Origin: Sporolactobacillus shoreicorticis
GTDB lineage: Bacteria > Bacillota > Bacilli > Bacillales > Sporolactobacillaceae
Direction of reading: 5' to 3'
DNA: 64,000 nt
Assembly (NCBI RefSeq): GCF_024125445.1
Contig: NZ_JAMXWM010000003.1
Span: 124,001 to 188,000, forward strand
This document shows, piece after piece, positions 39,508-49,321 of this stretch; position 1 is the stretch's first letter; each line of letters starts with the position of its first letter. The position numbers and the translations under genes were made by a program. Below the pieces are notes generated by a model, which saw only the letters and a list, made by a program, of their open reading frames with translations, had not been told where the DNA came from and ran no database searches.

Positions 39508-39933
39508 TTAGTCTTGATTCGACTTACGAGCGTTCTGCCAACGATGAATTAAATCCATCACTGCTTTGCTCCACTGCATGGTTTGTGCAATTTTACCCGA
39601 ATTTTCAAAGCCCTTGCTTTCAATGCTGGCCGTTACACGTTTAACCGACGTATTAATCGTACCCAGAGATTCGCCAAACCCTTCAATTGCATCGAAGACG
39701 CTGTTCAGGCTCTTGGATTTTCTCTGAAGATCAACCGCGAGCAGGTTCGTCCGATGCAAGAGTTCTGTCGTCTCATCGTTTAAACCCTTCACCTGCACTT
39801 GAACATCTTCAAGCGTTGATGCAACGTCTTCCATCGTTTTCTGCGCAGCACGCAATGTTTGTGACAGGAAATAAACAAGAACGGCAAATGCTATGGCAAT
39901 AACCGCAACTGCTAAATACAGGATAATGATCAA
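39508..39933 (-). CDS. ytxG: DUF948 protein YtxG
   Basis: A 141-residue protein with an N-terminal membrane helix (ILYLAVAVIAIAFAVLVYFL) and a long amphipathic helix of DUF948 type (AAQKTMEDVASTLEDVQVQVKG region). The Lys/Arg-rich C-terminus is likely cytoplasmic. Gene pairing with ytxH and position next to murC match B. subtilis ytxG, a general stress gene of unknown function. Confidence 0.88.
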   Translation of the reverse strand: MIIILYLAVAVIAIAFAVLVYFLSQTLRAAQKTMEDVASTLEDVQVQVKGLNDETTELLHRTNLLAVDLQRKSKSLNSVFDAIEGFGESLGTINTSVKRVTASIESKGFENSGKIAQTMQWSKAVMDLIHRWQNARKSNQD

Positions 39934-40089
39934 CGTACATCCTCCCTTTCAATCGATTCCGTATTAGTTTGATGAATCCTCGCATTTCTATACGTGTGCG
40001 TGATCGAAATCACGAATTACTTGTCCACTCTCCTATCTTACCATTTAAAAATCGGTAAAAAAAGGCAGAAAGCATTCGCTGAAAAGGAG

Positions 40090-41397
40090 TTACAAGGTTT
40101 CTTTATAAGCATTCTGATATTTTTGAATATCACCGGCACCCATAAACAGCAAGACACTGTGTTGGTAATGCTTCAAATCTTCGATGTTGCTGTTATGCAA
40201 AATGTGAGCTCCTTCAATACGATCCTGAAGATCATGAATGGATGTTTTTCCGCTCTTCTCTCGTGCGGAGCCAAAAATATCACAAAGATAAACTTCATCA
40301 GCTGTTGCCAAAGACGCTGCAAATTCATCCATAAACGTCATCGTTCTGGAATACGTATGCGGTTGAAAAATAGCCACCAGCTTGCGATCCGGATACTTTT
40401 CACGTGCCGCTTCGATCGTCACACGGATTTCAGTCGGATGGTGTGCATAATCGTCAATCAATACTTGATCATCTTGCTTGAGCTTTGTTTCTGAGAATCT
40501 GCGTTTGACACCATGAAATTGAGCAAGACGTTCCTTCACGAGTTCAATCGGCACATTCATATAATTGCAGAACGAAATAACACCAAGTGCGTTGAGCACA
40601 TTATGATTACCATAACCGGTGATTTTGAAATGCCCATAGAGATCATTGCGTACATAGACATCAAATTCAGTTCCTGAGTCATCAGGAAGGAAGGCCACAT
40701 TTCTTGCCTGAAAATCATTTTCTTCGTTAAATCCGTAATAAATAATCGGCACATTTGATTTAATCATTTGCAGCTGTTCATTATCGCCACAGGCAAAAAC
40801 TGCCTTATTCACCTTAAGTGCCAGTTCCTGAAAAGCGCTGACGACATCTTCCAAATCCTTGTAATAATCCGAGTGGTCAAATTCAATATTGGTAATCAAA
40901 CAATAATCCGGATTTGAATGAAGAAAATGCCGTTTGTACTCACAAGATTCCCAAATAAAATATTTAGCCTTTTCATTGCCTGCACCGGTGCCGTCGCCAA
41001 TCAAGTATGCTGTCGGCGCAAATGCTTCAAAGACAAAAGAAAGCAGGCCTGTCGTTGACGTTTTGCCATGTGTTCCGGTAACCGCAACACTCGTGTACTT
41101 CTTTGCCAAGTCTCCTAAAAAATCATAATACCGATACACGGGTACACCAATTTCTTTAGCCTTAACGATTTCTTCATGCTGATCCGGAAATGCGTTTCCA
41201 GCGATCACTACTTCGTCAGAAGAGATATTCTTTTCCGTAAAGGGCAATATCTTTATTTTTTTATCCTCAAGTGCCTTCTGTGTAAAAAAGCGCTTATCAT
41301 AATCCGATCCCTGCACTTCATGATGCAGACCTTGAAGAATCTGGGCAAGTGCGCTCATTCCTGTACCCTTTATGCCAACAAAATGGTATTTCGTCAT
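40090..41397 (-). CDS. murC: UDP-N-acetylmuramate--L-alanine ligase
   Basis: MurC adds the first amino acid of the peptidoglycan stem peptide, using ATP. The N-terminal Rossmann domain begins [18 protein letters not shown], the ATP P-loop is [14 protein letters not shown] near residue 105-120, and the C-terminal domain has [10 protein letters not shown]. Start ATG 41397 has GGAGG 7 bases upstream; the extra ten codons before it lack a site. Length is then 435 residues, standard for the family. Confidence 0.97.
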   Translation of the reverse strand: MTKYHFVGIKGTGMSALAQILQGLHHEVQGSDYDKRFFTQKALEDKKIKILPFTEKNISSDEVVIAGNAFPDQHEEIVKAKEIGVPVYRYYDFLGDLAKKYTSVAVTGTHGKTSTTGLLSFVFEAFAPTAYLIGDGTGAGNEKAKYFIWESCEYKRHFLHSNPDYCLITNIEFDHSDYYKDLEDVVSAFQELALKVNKAVFACGDNEQLQMIKSNVPIIYYGFNEENDFQARNVAFLPDDSGTEFDVYVRNDLYGHFKITGYGNHNVLNALGVISFCNYMNVPIELVKERLAQFHGVKRRFSETKLKQDDQVLIDDYAHHPTEIRVTIEAAREKYPDRKLVAIFQPHTYSRTMTFMDEFAASLATADEVYLCDIFGSAREKSGKTSIHDLQDRIEGAHILHNSNIEDLKHYQHSVLLFMGAGDIQKYQNAYKETL

Positions 41398-41693
41398 ACA
41401 ATGACCTCCATAAATTGCTTCTTGCATGACTAAATCGCTGCAATATGAATAGTATACTCAATTATTGACTATCCTGTGTGCTGCAGATTTGTCATTATCA
41501 ATAAAAACAGAAACCGATCGACAAATGCGGACGTGCAATCATTCTTCTTCAAAGGTGAAAGCACAAAATTCGGGCGTGATTCAGGCTTTCAAAATGAATG
41601 CCCATCATGCCCGACACTTATTTTAACCTTTATTTAATCTATTGTAAAAGTATATTTTATTTTTCCAGGTACACCAGCTAAATGCTGGCTCAC

Positions 41694-43982
41694 TCAGAAC
41701 TGTTCCAGCTCGTTTTCAGATAAACGTTCTTTCAGTTTCTCCTTAGAAACCAGTACCTGACGCGGCTTGCTGCCATTATTCGCAGAAATAATGCTGCGCA
41801 TTTCCAATTCATCGACAAGACGAGCTGCACGATTGTATCCGACTCGAAAATGGCGTTGAATGGCAGACACTGAAGCCTGCCCTTGACTTACAACAAACTC
41901 AGCAGCCTCACTAAGTAGTTCATCTTCCTGTTCGGATCGCTCATAATCAGTCCGAACCGTCTCCGGTGAAAAGAGATAGCCCGGTTTGGGATCATTTTGG
42001 AATGCATGAGTTACCCGGTTGATTTCTTCGTCAGATACATAACAAGCCTGAAGCCTGCGCAAGCTTCTGGATCCATTTTCCGCGAACAGCAGATCCCCGC
42101 GACCCAGTAATCGTTCGGCACCGCCGCAATCCAAAATGGTTCTGGAATCCGTTTGAGAAGAGACACTGAAAGCGATTCGGGTTGGGATATTGGATTTGAT
42201 TAATCCGGTAATGACATCTACCGACGGCCTCTGAGTAGCGACAAGCAAATGAATTCCTGCTGCTCTCGCTTTTTGAGCAATTCGGCAAACCGACTCTTCG
42301 ACGTCTTGCGGGGCCACCATCATCAAATCAGCAAGTTCATCAATAATAATCACTATGTAGGGAAGCTTCTCGCCGCTTGCATCTCCTGAGTGAACCTTTC
42401 GATTATAGCCGTCCATGTCGCGCACCGCATTGTCAGCAAATAAACGATATCTTTGCTCCATTTCTTCCACAGCCCATTTGAGTGCCGCGGCCGCTTCTTT
42501 CGGTTCTGTAATCACAGGCGCTGCTAAATGCGGTATTTCTTGATACGGAGCCAACTCTACGACCTTCGGATCGATCAGCAAAAAGCGAAGCTCCTCAGGC
42601 GATGTCCGGTAAATTAAGCTTAAGATCAAGGAATGAATACAGACACTTTTTCCCGATCCCGTGGCCCCGGCAATTAAACCGTGCGGCATCTTCGCCAGAT
42701 CTGTAAACACCTGATTCCCGGAAACATCCTGACCGAGTGCCGCTGTCAGAGGCGCCCGGCTCTTTATATATTCCGTAGATGCAAGCAGTTCTTTGAGCAA
42801 TACCGGCCTACGCACCTTATTCGGTATTTCAATCCCCACCGCACTCGTCCCGGGAACCGGCGCAATACGGATCTGTCTTGCAGCAAGACTCAATTTGATA
42901 TCTTCATTTAAACTGAGCACTTTGTTAATTTTCACGCCCGGATGCAGATGTAGGTCAAATCGGGTCACACTCGGGCCTTGAACATAACCAATGACATCAG
43001 CATCGACATGGAAGTTTTCTAATGTCTCAACAAGTGTCTCTTTTTTATCCGAAATCCATGAATCGCTGTCTTTCTCTGACTGCTCTGAATCATTAAGCAA
43101 CTTGAGCGGCAGCTGCAATTCACCTGCCCTCCGCGGCTCGGCAGTGGGATCAGAAGCTGTAGCTTGTTTCGGTTTGCGATCCGAATGAAACATCAGAACA
43201 TTGAACGGAATTTTTGACTGTGCTTCGTGACGATGCGGCGAACGCGGCAGACGGCTGCTCACCCGAAGTATCTCATGGTGATTTTGTTTCGGTTCCGTTT
43301 TGCCATTTTCTTGGGATGAACGGCGTTCTTTTTCTGCGTCATCTTCAAAAGATCTTGATTCATTAATGCGGCCTGTCTCCATTTGTTCTGAGTGAACGGC
43401 TTTTTTTGACAAGGTATGTGCTTCATGACCAACCGTTTTTTGATGAACAGGCATTTTCTCGTTAGCATCATCGTGACATGCCTCTTTTTTTCTGCTCACG
43501 GCCGGTTGATCGGTAATTTGCCGATCCAGCACCGGGGGATCCGCAGAATGAGGCAATTCAGTCGGACGCAATTGTTCATCTTTTTTCCGATCATGTATCT
43601 GCCGTTTTTCCTGTTCTTCTTTATCGTTGTTTAGATAAAAAGACGGATCGGGTTTCTTCGATTTGATTGTTTCTGAGGGCCGATGGTAGCCGAAAACAGG
43701 GGAGGGCACCTTGGTTAGGCGAAATGGCGCTTTCTTCCTCAAATGCGCTGCGTGCTGCTCCTGATCAGGAATAAATTCATTTGCATTTTTATTCTTCACC
43801 GATTTTCTCTCAGCCTGCGTGCTATGCTCAGGATACTTGGCAAGCATCTTTACTTCAACATGCCTGTTGGTATCTTTGAAACGCCCGACTGGAGCCGCAG
43901 CAGACGGATCCCCTTGCTCGCTGCCCTGAATTTGTGCATCGTCATCCAAACGAAACAATCGCTGCCACCAATGTTCAACCAT
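41694..43982 (-). CDS. sftA: FtsK/SpoIIIE-family DNA translocase SftA (YtpT)
   Basis: SftA is the soluble FtsK-type translocase of Bacillus that clears DNA from the closing septum. Residues 1 to about 320 are a highly charged, low-complexity linker with no membrane segments, which separates it from SpoIIIE. The translocase motor follows: Walker A GATGSGKSV near residue 437-445, Walker B (YIVIIIDELADLM), and the C-terminal winged-helix gamma domain (VGYNRAARLVDELEMRSII) that reads polar DNA sequences. Length is 762 residues. Position between murC and ytpR matches B. subtilis ytpT. Confidence 0.95.
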   Translation of the reverse strand: MVEHWWQRLFRLDDDAQIQGSEQGDPSAAAPVGRFKDTNRHVEVKMLAKYPEHSTQAERKSVKNKNANEFIPDQEQHAAHLRKKAPFRLTKVPSPVFGYHRPSETIKSKKPDPSFYLNNDKEEQEKRQIHDRKKDEQLRPTELPHSADPPVLDRQITDQPAVSRKKEACHDDANEKMPVHQKTVGHEAHTLSKKAVHSEQMETGRINESRSFEDDAEKERRSSQENGKTEPKQNHHEILRVSSRLPRSPHRHEAQSKIPFNVLMFHSDRKPKQATASDPTAEPRRAGELQLPLKLLNDSEQSEKDSDSWISDKKETLVETLENFHVDADVIGYVQGPSVTRFDLHLHPGVKINKVLSLNEDIKLSLAARQIRIAPVPGTSAVGIEIPNKVRRPVLLKELLASTEYIKSRAPLTAALGQDVSGNQVFTDLAKMPHGLIAGATGSGKSVCIHSLILSLIYRTSPEELRFLLIDPKVVELAPYQEIPHLAAPVITEPKEAAAALKWAVEEMEQRYRLFADNAVRDMDGYNRKVHSGDASGEKLPYIVIIIDELADLMMVAPQDVEESVCRIAQKARAAGIHLLVATQRPSVDVITGLIKSNIPTRIAFSVSSQTDSRTILDCGGAERLLGRGDLLFAENGSRSLRRLQACYVSDEEINRVTHAFQNDPKPGYLFSPETVRTDYERSEQEDELLSEAAEFVVSQGQASVSAIQRHFRVGYNRAARLVDELEMRSIISANNGSKPRQVLVSKEKLKERLSENELEQF

Positions 43983-44018
43983 TTTTCATTCACCTCCCCT
44001 TCGCACAATACTTCTGTA

Positions 44019-44642
44019 TTAAACGCGCATGTTCTTTGCCACGAAAGCATAAAAATCTTGTCCTATTTGAATGGACGAATCAAGCACTAATATTCCTCTC
44101 TTTTGCGGCGCATTCGGAAGCGCCAATTCACGAGCAGAACAGATCATTCCGTCAGAGACCACTCCTCGAAGCACCGTAGGCCTTATAATCGTTCCGTTCG
44201 GCATTAGCGCCCCCAGCCTGGCGACAACCACCTTCTGACCTTGGTTGATATTAGGTGCACCACAGACAATCTGCAGTATCTCATCTCCGCATTCCACCTG
44301 ACACACATGCATATGATCCGAATTCGGATGCTCCTTTAAATGGCGGACATACCCGGTCACAATCAATGGTTTGGCTGCTTTCGGAAGCGAAAAATCTATT
44401 TTCTCATCAGCCAGTTTCTGATTCAGTAGCTCGATGAGTTCGGTATCTGCATTGAGCAATCCGGTCTGTTGGTTTTTTAAGAACTGTGAGGCATGAGAAA
44501 TATTGAATCCGAGCGTCTCATTCGTGGTTCCATCGAAAATTCGCGTCACCTTTCCTTTCGTTTCGCTTTTTTCTTTCTCTCCGTCTTTCAAGTAAATGAT
44601 TAAAATATCGCCAATCCCCTGACGATTATAGTAAAGAATCAT
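44019..44642 (-). CDS. ytpR: tRNA-binding (EMAP-like) domain protein YtpR
   Basis: A 207-residue protein. The C-terminal half is an OB-fold tRNA-binding domain resembling the N-terminus of PheT (VTGYVRHLKEHPNSDHMHVCQVECG, LQIVCGAPNINQGQKVVVARLGALMPNG, DGMICSARELAL). The N-terminal 90 residues (DUF4479-type) are of unknown function. It sits between sftA and ytpQ as in B. subtilis. Its physiological role is not established. Confidence 0.92.
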   Translation of the reverse strand: MILYYNRQGIGDILIIYLKDGEKEKSETKGKVTRIFDGTTNETLGFNISHASQFLKNQQTGLLNADTELIELLNQKLADEKIDFSLPKAAKPLIVTGYVRHLKEHPNSDHMHVCQVECGDEILQIVCGAPNINQGQKVVVARLGALMPNGTIIRPTVLRGVVSDGMICSARELALPNAPQKRGILVLDSSIQIGQDFYAFVAKNMRV

Positions 44643-44706
44643 TCATTCAATCCCCTTCCGGCCCATTATGTTGCCGCACACCTGTTATGCGTGCACTGTT
44701 TTTCCC

Positions 44707-45522
44707 TTACTTCTTCGGCTTGCCTGTCATCGGTCGTTTATTCGCCATGATGAAAATCGGCTCAAGTGCGCCCTTATCATCAAAAATGAACGGCAGCATC
44801 GTGATTCTCAGACTGCCTGCTGTATAAAATTTCATGGTCATCTGTGCGAGAATATCATAGCCTTCAGGATTAACAATATCGCCGAAGATCAGTACATCCT
44901 GATGAGGCACAGCAACAGTCAGATCGCCCTTCGCCTTGGTACGCATTGTTCCAATCAGCTTCCGGTTCAAAATCCTGCTGGCTTCATAGCCGTCATTCAT
45001 CGAGACAAAATAAAACGTATTGTGTCGGACAACATCCTTTTTAAATGTTGTCGGAAGCGCACTCAAATTGAACATGGCAAGTTCCATGATCGCTTGTTTA
45101 TCCATGCCTTCCTGAGCAAGAAACGGCTCATCGATAAGTCGGCATGCATGGCCAAGATCCAGCGCGTAAAAAATCTTTGTTTCAGCCGTATGCTCTTTCG
45201 AAATCAGCAAATGACCGTCACGTGTACGCTCCGGAAAAGACACGGAACGAATGACCGGAAAAATTTGATTTTCTTTCCCTTTTAAATGGGGTGAGGCAGC
45301 CATCGCTTTAAGCCCACGATCAATAGCGATCAAAGTCTGATCAAGCGCGTCACGACCACCTTCCTGAATGCGTTGCTGCAGCTCAGCAATCGACAAGGTA
45401 ACTCCCTTGCCACTTTCTGTTTGATCAATGCGCAGCGTTTCTTTCTTATGATCAAAACGAATCGTTCGGTCTCCTGTATTTAATCTTTGCTCCAGAATTT
45501 TTATCAGCTCGGCGCGATCCAT
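44707..45522 (-). CDS. ytpQ: DUF1444 protein YtpQ
   Basis: A 271-residue cytosolic protein of the DUF1444 family, conserved in Bacillales near ytpR. Recognisable segments are NTGDRTIRFDHKKETLRI near the start, VIRSVSFPERTRDGHLLISKEHTAET in the middle and MTMKFYTAGSLRITMLPFIFDDKG near the end. ATG 45522 is preferred over an upstream start eight codons earlier because GGGG precedes it at normal distance. Function unknown. Confidence 0.87.
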   Translation of the reverse strand: MDRAELIKILEQRLNTGDRTIRFDHKKETLRIDQTESGKGVTLSIAELQQRIQEGGRDALDQTLIAIDRGLKAMAASPHLKGKENQIFPVIRSVSFPERTRDGHLLISKEHTAETKIFYALDLGHACRLIDEPFLAQEGMDKQAIMELAMFNLSALPTTFKKDVVRHNTFYFVSMNDGYEASRILNRKLIGTMRTKAKGDLTVAVPHQDVLIFGDIVNPEGYDILAQMTMKFYTAGSLRITMLPFIFDDKGALEPIFIMANKRPMTGKPKK

Positions 45523-45628
45523 AGTTATCAGCCCCTTATCAATCATTCACTCGTCAACTAAGGGTAACATCTGTCATCAAATAACATGCTCTTAGTTTAG
45601 CATAGACCGGATACATGGTGGTAGACAG

Positions 45629-46150
45629 TCAGTTCTTGCAATGCGCATACATGCCTTCAATGAGTTTTAAAATATGTAAAAACATCTCGGTGCGCGTGAT
45701 GCGTCCTTCCGTTAAAATGCCGATTGTGCCTCCATGAGTGCTCACGTCCTTTTGATCGGCATATGCATCAGCAATGTCGCCAAGTTCGTTGCCGGAACGA
45801 ATACCTTCCGCAAGCACTTCCGGGAGAAGAATTCGAGCCCCGCCTGCGCTGATCACCCGACCGTCACGATTCGCCCCTGCTGCCCAGTTGCATAAGTACA
45901 TCTCGCCCCCGATATCCGACACTCCGCCTTCCATTCCGATACCAAAGTTGATTTCGGGGTTTTGGCCCAACACGGCCTTCGCACGATTGATCGCTCCCTG
46001 CCTTGTTTCAAGATCAGACATCGGCATTGCGGAAACACCTGATGGAACATCAAAACTGCGGACTTCTGCATCGATCGATCCTTCTTGAAGTAATTGCCTG
46101 ACTGCATCGATCTTCGCTGGGTTCTTGGTTCCAACGCCAATAATGATCAT
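45629..46150 (-). CDS. DUF84 family inosine/xanthosine triphosphatase-like protein
   Basis: A 173-residue member of the YjjX/DUF84 family, house-cleaning phosphatases of non-canonical purine NTPs. Key stretches are IGVGTKNPAKIDAVRQLL at the start, SFDVPSGVSAMPMSDLETRQGAINRA in the middle, and FGIGMEGGV. Start ATG 46150 is 6 bases after AAGGG. The location in the ytpQ-trmB region is also seen in other Bacillales; I do not assign a symbol. Confidence 0.85.
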   Translation of the reverse strand: MIIIGVGTKNPAKIDAVRQLLQEGSIDAEVRSFDVPSGVSAMPMSDLETRQGAINRAKAVLGQNPEINFGIGMEGGVSDIGGEMYLCNWAAGANRDGRVISAGGARILLPEVLAEGIRSGNELGDIADAYADQKDVSTHGGTIGILTEGRITRTEMFLHILKLIEGMYAHCKN

Positions 46151-46382
46151 GAACATCCCTTCTTTCTGATTCATTTCATGTGATTGATTCTAACGAGTTA
46201 TATTACCACTAAAGATTCGCCGAACATCTTTCCCTTTTCTTAATCTTTACGTTTATCCTTGGTATAATCGCTTGAATTCATTATACTTAGTAAGAAAGAG
46301 AAATCTGGATACAGGAAATTCCATACAGCCCGGACAAAGCTGCCTGGTACTGCCCTGTAGGAAAGGATGCGGAGAAATCATT

Positions 46383-46706
46383 ATGAGCAGGCGCTTTACA
46401 ATAGCTCTTGTGGTTGGCGCAATCGCCGGCTATTTCGCCGGAGTTGCCAACTGCCGTCTTACAAGTGAAAAAAAAGCTTTAAGTTCGGAACATATACTGG
46501 AACGGGTCAAGTCTGCAGTAAATGACCAGTTGCCGATCGAAGGTGCCTGGATCTATCTTTCCCCGCATATCTGGTCAAGAGACAGCTTGAATTATATGGT
46601 CTATAAAGGCGGCCTGATCTCAAGTGACCGAGGAATCAACCGCCATTTCGATTTCATTGCTGATGCGCACAGCGGAACGATTCTTGAATTGACCGCGCAG
46701 CACTGA
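46383..46706 (+). CDS. ytzB: PepSY-like small membrane protein YtzB
   Basis: A 107-residue protein starting at ATG 46383, with GGAG 8 bases upstream. It has an N-terminal membrane segment (FTIALVVGAIAGYFAGVA) and a C-terminal region of PepSY type (NRHFDFIADAHSGTILEL), suggesting an extracytoplasmic small domain. B. subtilis ytzB, in the same neighbourhood, has the same layout. Function unknown; PepSY domains are often linked with protease inhibition. Confidence 0.8.
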   Translation: MSRRFTIALVVGAIAGYFAGVANCRLTSEKKALSSEHILERVKSAVNDQLPIEGAWIYLSPHIWSRDSLNYMVYKGGLISSDRGINRHFDFIADAHSGTILELTAQH

Positions 46707-46714
46707 CAAACCGG

Positions 46715-46748
46715 ACCTCACTGCCTTTGATGCACAGTGAGGTTTATT
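46715..46748. terminator. Bidirectional terminator between ytzB and trmB
   Basis: Stem ACCTCACTG/CAGTGAGGT with a 10-base loop between two convergent genes. It touches the trmB stop codon. The T-run is weak (TTTATTATT on the plus strand). Confidence 0.65.
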
Positions 46749-47388
46749 ATTCGCTGGAAATGGCTTCACAGCGATAAATTCGTTGACCCTTTTCAGAAAA
46801 TTTTTCTTCATATTCAGTAACTACATTATTCTGCATCCCTGAATGGTGCAGATCGAGACTAATATTCTGAAGGACAAAACCATACTTAGAGAAGCTCTCA
46901 AGCGAATATTCGAATAATCCCTGATTATCTGTTTTAAAGTTCAAGATGCCGCCCTTTTTTAATACATATTCATATTGAGCAAGAAAAGCAGAATAGGTCA
47001 GCCTTCTTTTTTCATGGCGTTTTTTCGGCCACGGATCGCAAAAATTCAGGTAAAGCGCGTCTACTTCATCTTCGGCAAAGAACTCAGTTAAACCTCTTGC
47101 ATCCTCGTTAATCAATCGTACGTTTTTAAGGTTTTCATCCAAACAATGATCAAGAGCAGTGACGATTACGCTCTCGTGCAGTTCTATGCCGATGAAATTA
47201 ATTGTTGGGTATTTTTTGGCCATTCCCGTAATGAAACTGCCTTTTCCAGATCCTATTTCTACGTGAAGCGGCGCGTCTCTCTTAAATAAATCACGCCATT
47301 CGCCGCTATACTCTTTAGGCGATTGAATCACAATATCCGAATGCTGATCAAGTTTTCCTTTTGCCCAAGGTTTATGGCGTACTCTCAT
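46747..47388 (-). CDS. trmB: tRNA (guanine-N7)-methyltransferase
   Basis: TrmB forms m7G46 in the variable loop of tRNA. The SAM-binding motif is VEIGSGKGSFITGMA (residues about 40-54), and the active-site strand FCDPWPKKRHEKRRL is characteristic. The 213-residue length is standard. Adjacent genes ytzB and ytmP match the B. subtilis order. Confidence 0.97.
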   Translation of the reverse strand: MRVRHKPWAKGKLDQHSDIVIQSPKEYSGEWRDLFKRDAPLHVEIGSGKGSFITGMAKKYPTINFIGIELHESVIVTALDHCLDENLKNVRLINEDARGLTEFFAEDEVDALYLNFCDPWPKKRHEKRRLTYSAFLAQYEYVLKKGGILNFKTDNQGLFEYSLESFSKYGFVLQNISLDLHHSGMQNNVVTEYEEKFSEKGQRIYRCEAISSE

Positions 47389-47616
47389 GAATAACTCTCC
47401 CTTATTTTCACTTGAAACTCTAATTAGAATACCGCTTGACGGCTCACGGCAAATTATTGTATTGTTTTTCTCCTATTTTACCATGGCGGGAACCTGATTC
47501 CACATTGGACTGCTTCGATCAAATGCTCTTATCCACAACAAAGTGCATCCTCCCGCCTTTTCAGGAAGATGCTTCATACGATTTTTTCAGTGCATCAGAT
47601 CATCCGAGCGTATACA

Positions 47617-48417
47617 TTAACGCAGAATATCCGCAGCATATTCATTGAGCCAAAGCAGATCTTTCTCGAATAAAATCATTTTTTTCATTTCGGCATGCTC
47701 CTGATGCCAAAACATAAATCTTAAGGTCATAGCCACCATATGCCATACAAGACGCAAATTCAGAGAACGCGTGAGCTTGAGTCCATAGAGACCAAGCCAA
47801 TTTTCCCACTGATCTTCTTCGACATACCAGTAAAGCAGCATCGCTAAATCCATAGCCGGATCAGCGATTACAGCCTGATCCCAATCAACAAGATATAAAC
47901 TTTTTTCATCGTGACTGAGCAACCAATTATTATGATTAATATCTGAGTGACAGACCATTTTATTCGGAAATTCGGCGAGTTCGGCCCTATCTTTCAAAAG
48001 ATTTAGGGATTGCCTGAGCGCTCGCGTCTCAGTTCGTCCCTTGGCCCGGCTCTCCAATTGATTGAGTATTTGTGTGGTCGTCATCGGTTTCTTGCCCAAG
48101 CGTCTCATCATGCTCAGGAGAGGTTCAGATGTGTGAATTTTTTTCAACAGACCCGCAACCTGCTCTGAAGACATTTCTTTCGGCATCAGCACTCGGCCTT
48201 TCATCCACTTCTGCGCGGTCAATACATCACCGTTGTCCATACGCCGCGTCCAAAGCAGCTTGGGGACGATGCCCTCCGCAGAGAGGACAGCAAGAAAAGG
48301 GGAAGAATTTCGCTTTATAAAAAGCTTATTTTCCCCTGAACTCGCCATGAAGGCTTCTCCTGTTAATCCTCCTGCGGGAGAAATTTTCCAATCATCGCCA
48401 TCGAAAAATCGAATCAA
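47617..48417 (-). CDS. ytmP: Choline/aminoglycoside kinase-like phosphotransferase YtmP
   Basis: A 266-residue APH-fold phosphotransferase. The catalytic loop is VCHSDINHNNWLL (about residue 155) and the metal site is LYLVDWDQAVIADPAMDLA; the substrate is unknown. It follows trmB in the transcription direction expected for ytmP. No acetyl or resistance context suggests a drug target. Confidence 0.88.
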   Translation of the reverse strand: MIRFFDGDDWKISPAGGLTGEAFMASSGENKLFIKRNSSPFLAVLSAEGIVPKLLWTRRMDNGDVLTAQKWMKGRVLMPKEMSSEQVAGLLKKIHTSEPLLSMMRRLGKKPMTTTQILNQLESRAKGRTETRALRQSLNLLKDRAELAEFPNKMVCHSDINHNNWLLSHDEKSLYLVDWDQAVIADPAMDLAMLLYWYVEEDQWENWLGLYGLKLTRSLNLRLVWHMVAMTLRFMFWHQEHAEMKKMILFEKDLLWLNEYAADILR

Positions 48418-48535
48418 AGCATTCCACCATTGCCTTTCCAGATCTGCTTTTTATCTCATGCAAAAAACAGACTATGCCTAAAAATATACCACGTTCGCCT
48501 TCAATCAACAATCATAAAAATCCAAATGATTTTAA

Positions 48536-49321
48536 TCAGCTTGTCCTTGGCTCGGAGACAGTTTCGCTATCATCAAGCAGCGCTTCGACACATTCGATCT
48601 GTCCTCGCTTTATAAGCAATGAATGCTGATTCACTTTCTGGAACCATGCTGCCTCATTTCTCAAGTCAACAAAGAACCCCTCGGGCTTACTCCCTTTATA
48701 CTCAATGTAACAGTCCGGAGCATACACAATCATCTCCACATCCATATCCGGCACCCCTTTGCTCTGCAGAAAGGCAGAAACAACCGCCTTGGATCGGCGA
48801 AGCGATATTAAGGGATTTAAGAGCGGACGTACCGCTCCATTGGTAATGACATTCCAATTTCTCTGTGAAGCAGTTTGAAACACATCACCGGGATCGCTTA
48901 AAAGCGGCTGGACACAACAAATCATATCATTTGCAATCAGCAGTGAATCAAGCTGCACGGGACCGGACCGAGTAAGAAGGACCGGCCGGTACATAAAGAA
49001 AGAAACATCGTTTATTTCTTTAATGAAACGTCTTAACCAATGCTCCGAATAAATGGTGTCCGGGCAGGACGACCATTCAAATGCGGTTCGTGTCGACCAT
49101 TCCAATTGCTTGTCAAAAAACCAATCCTCAAATTCATCTTTCATTTGGTTTTTATATTTATCGGCATCATCATCTGATTTTTGAATACTGTGAACACGTT
49201 CCCAGTCCTCTTTCCATTCCGCATAGCGCCTTTTTTTCAGCCAATGATAACGATTGGCGTAACTGCGGAAATTCATTTGGTAGCGAGAAATGCATTGATT
49301 AATTTTAATGAGTTGAGCCAT
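48536..49321 (-). CDS. NERD-like domain protein of unknown function
   Basis: A 261-residue protein. The region SGPVQLDSLLIANDMICCVQPL (in parts) resembles the core of nuclease-related NERD domains, in which a substrate-binding Asp follows a hydrophobic strand; later NPLISLRRSKAVVSAFLQSKG and MIVYAPDCYIEYKG also fit. I see the family pattern but not all catalytic residues, and catalytic activity is doubtful. Start ATG 49321 is 5 bases after GGGGAG. It lies upstream of ytmP on the same strand. Confidence 0.6.
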   Translation of the reverse strand: MAQLIKINQCISRYQMNFRSYANRYHWLKKRRYAEWKEDWERVHSIQKSDDDADKYKNQMKDEFEDWFFDKQLEWSTRTAFEWSSCPDTIYSEHWLRRFIKEINDVSFFMYRPVLLTRSGPVQLDSLLIANDMICCVQPLLSDPGDVFQTASQRNWNVITNGAVRPLLNPLISLRRSKAVVSAFLQSKGVPDMDVEMIVYAPDCYIEYKGSKPEGFFVDLRNEAAWFQKVNQHSLLIKRGQIECVEALLDDSETVSEPRTS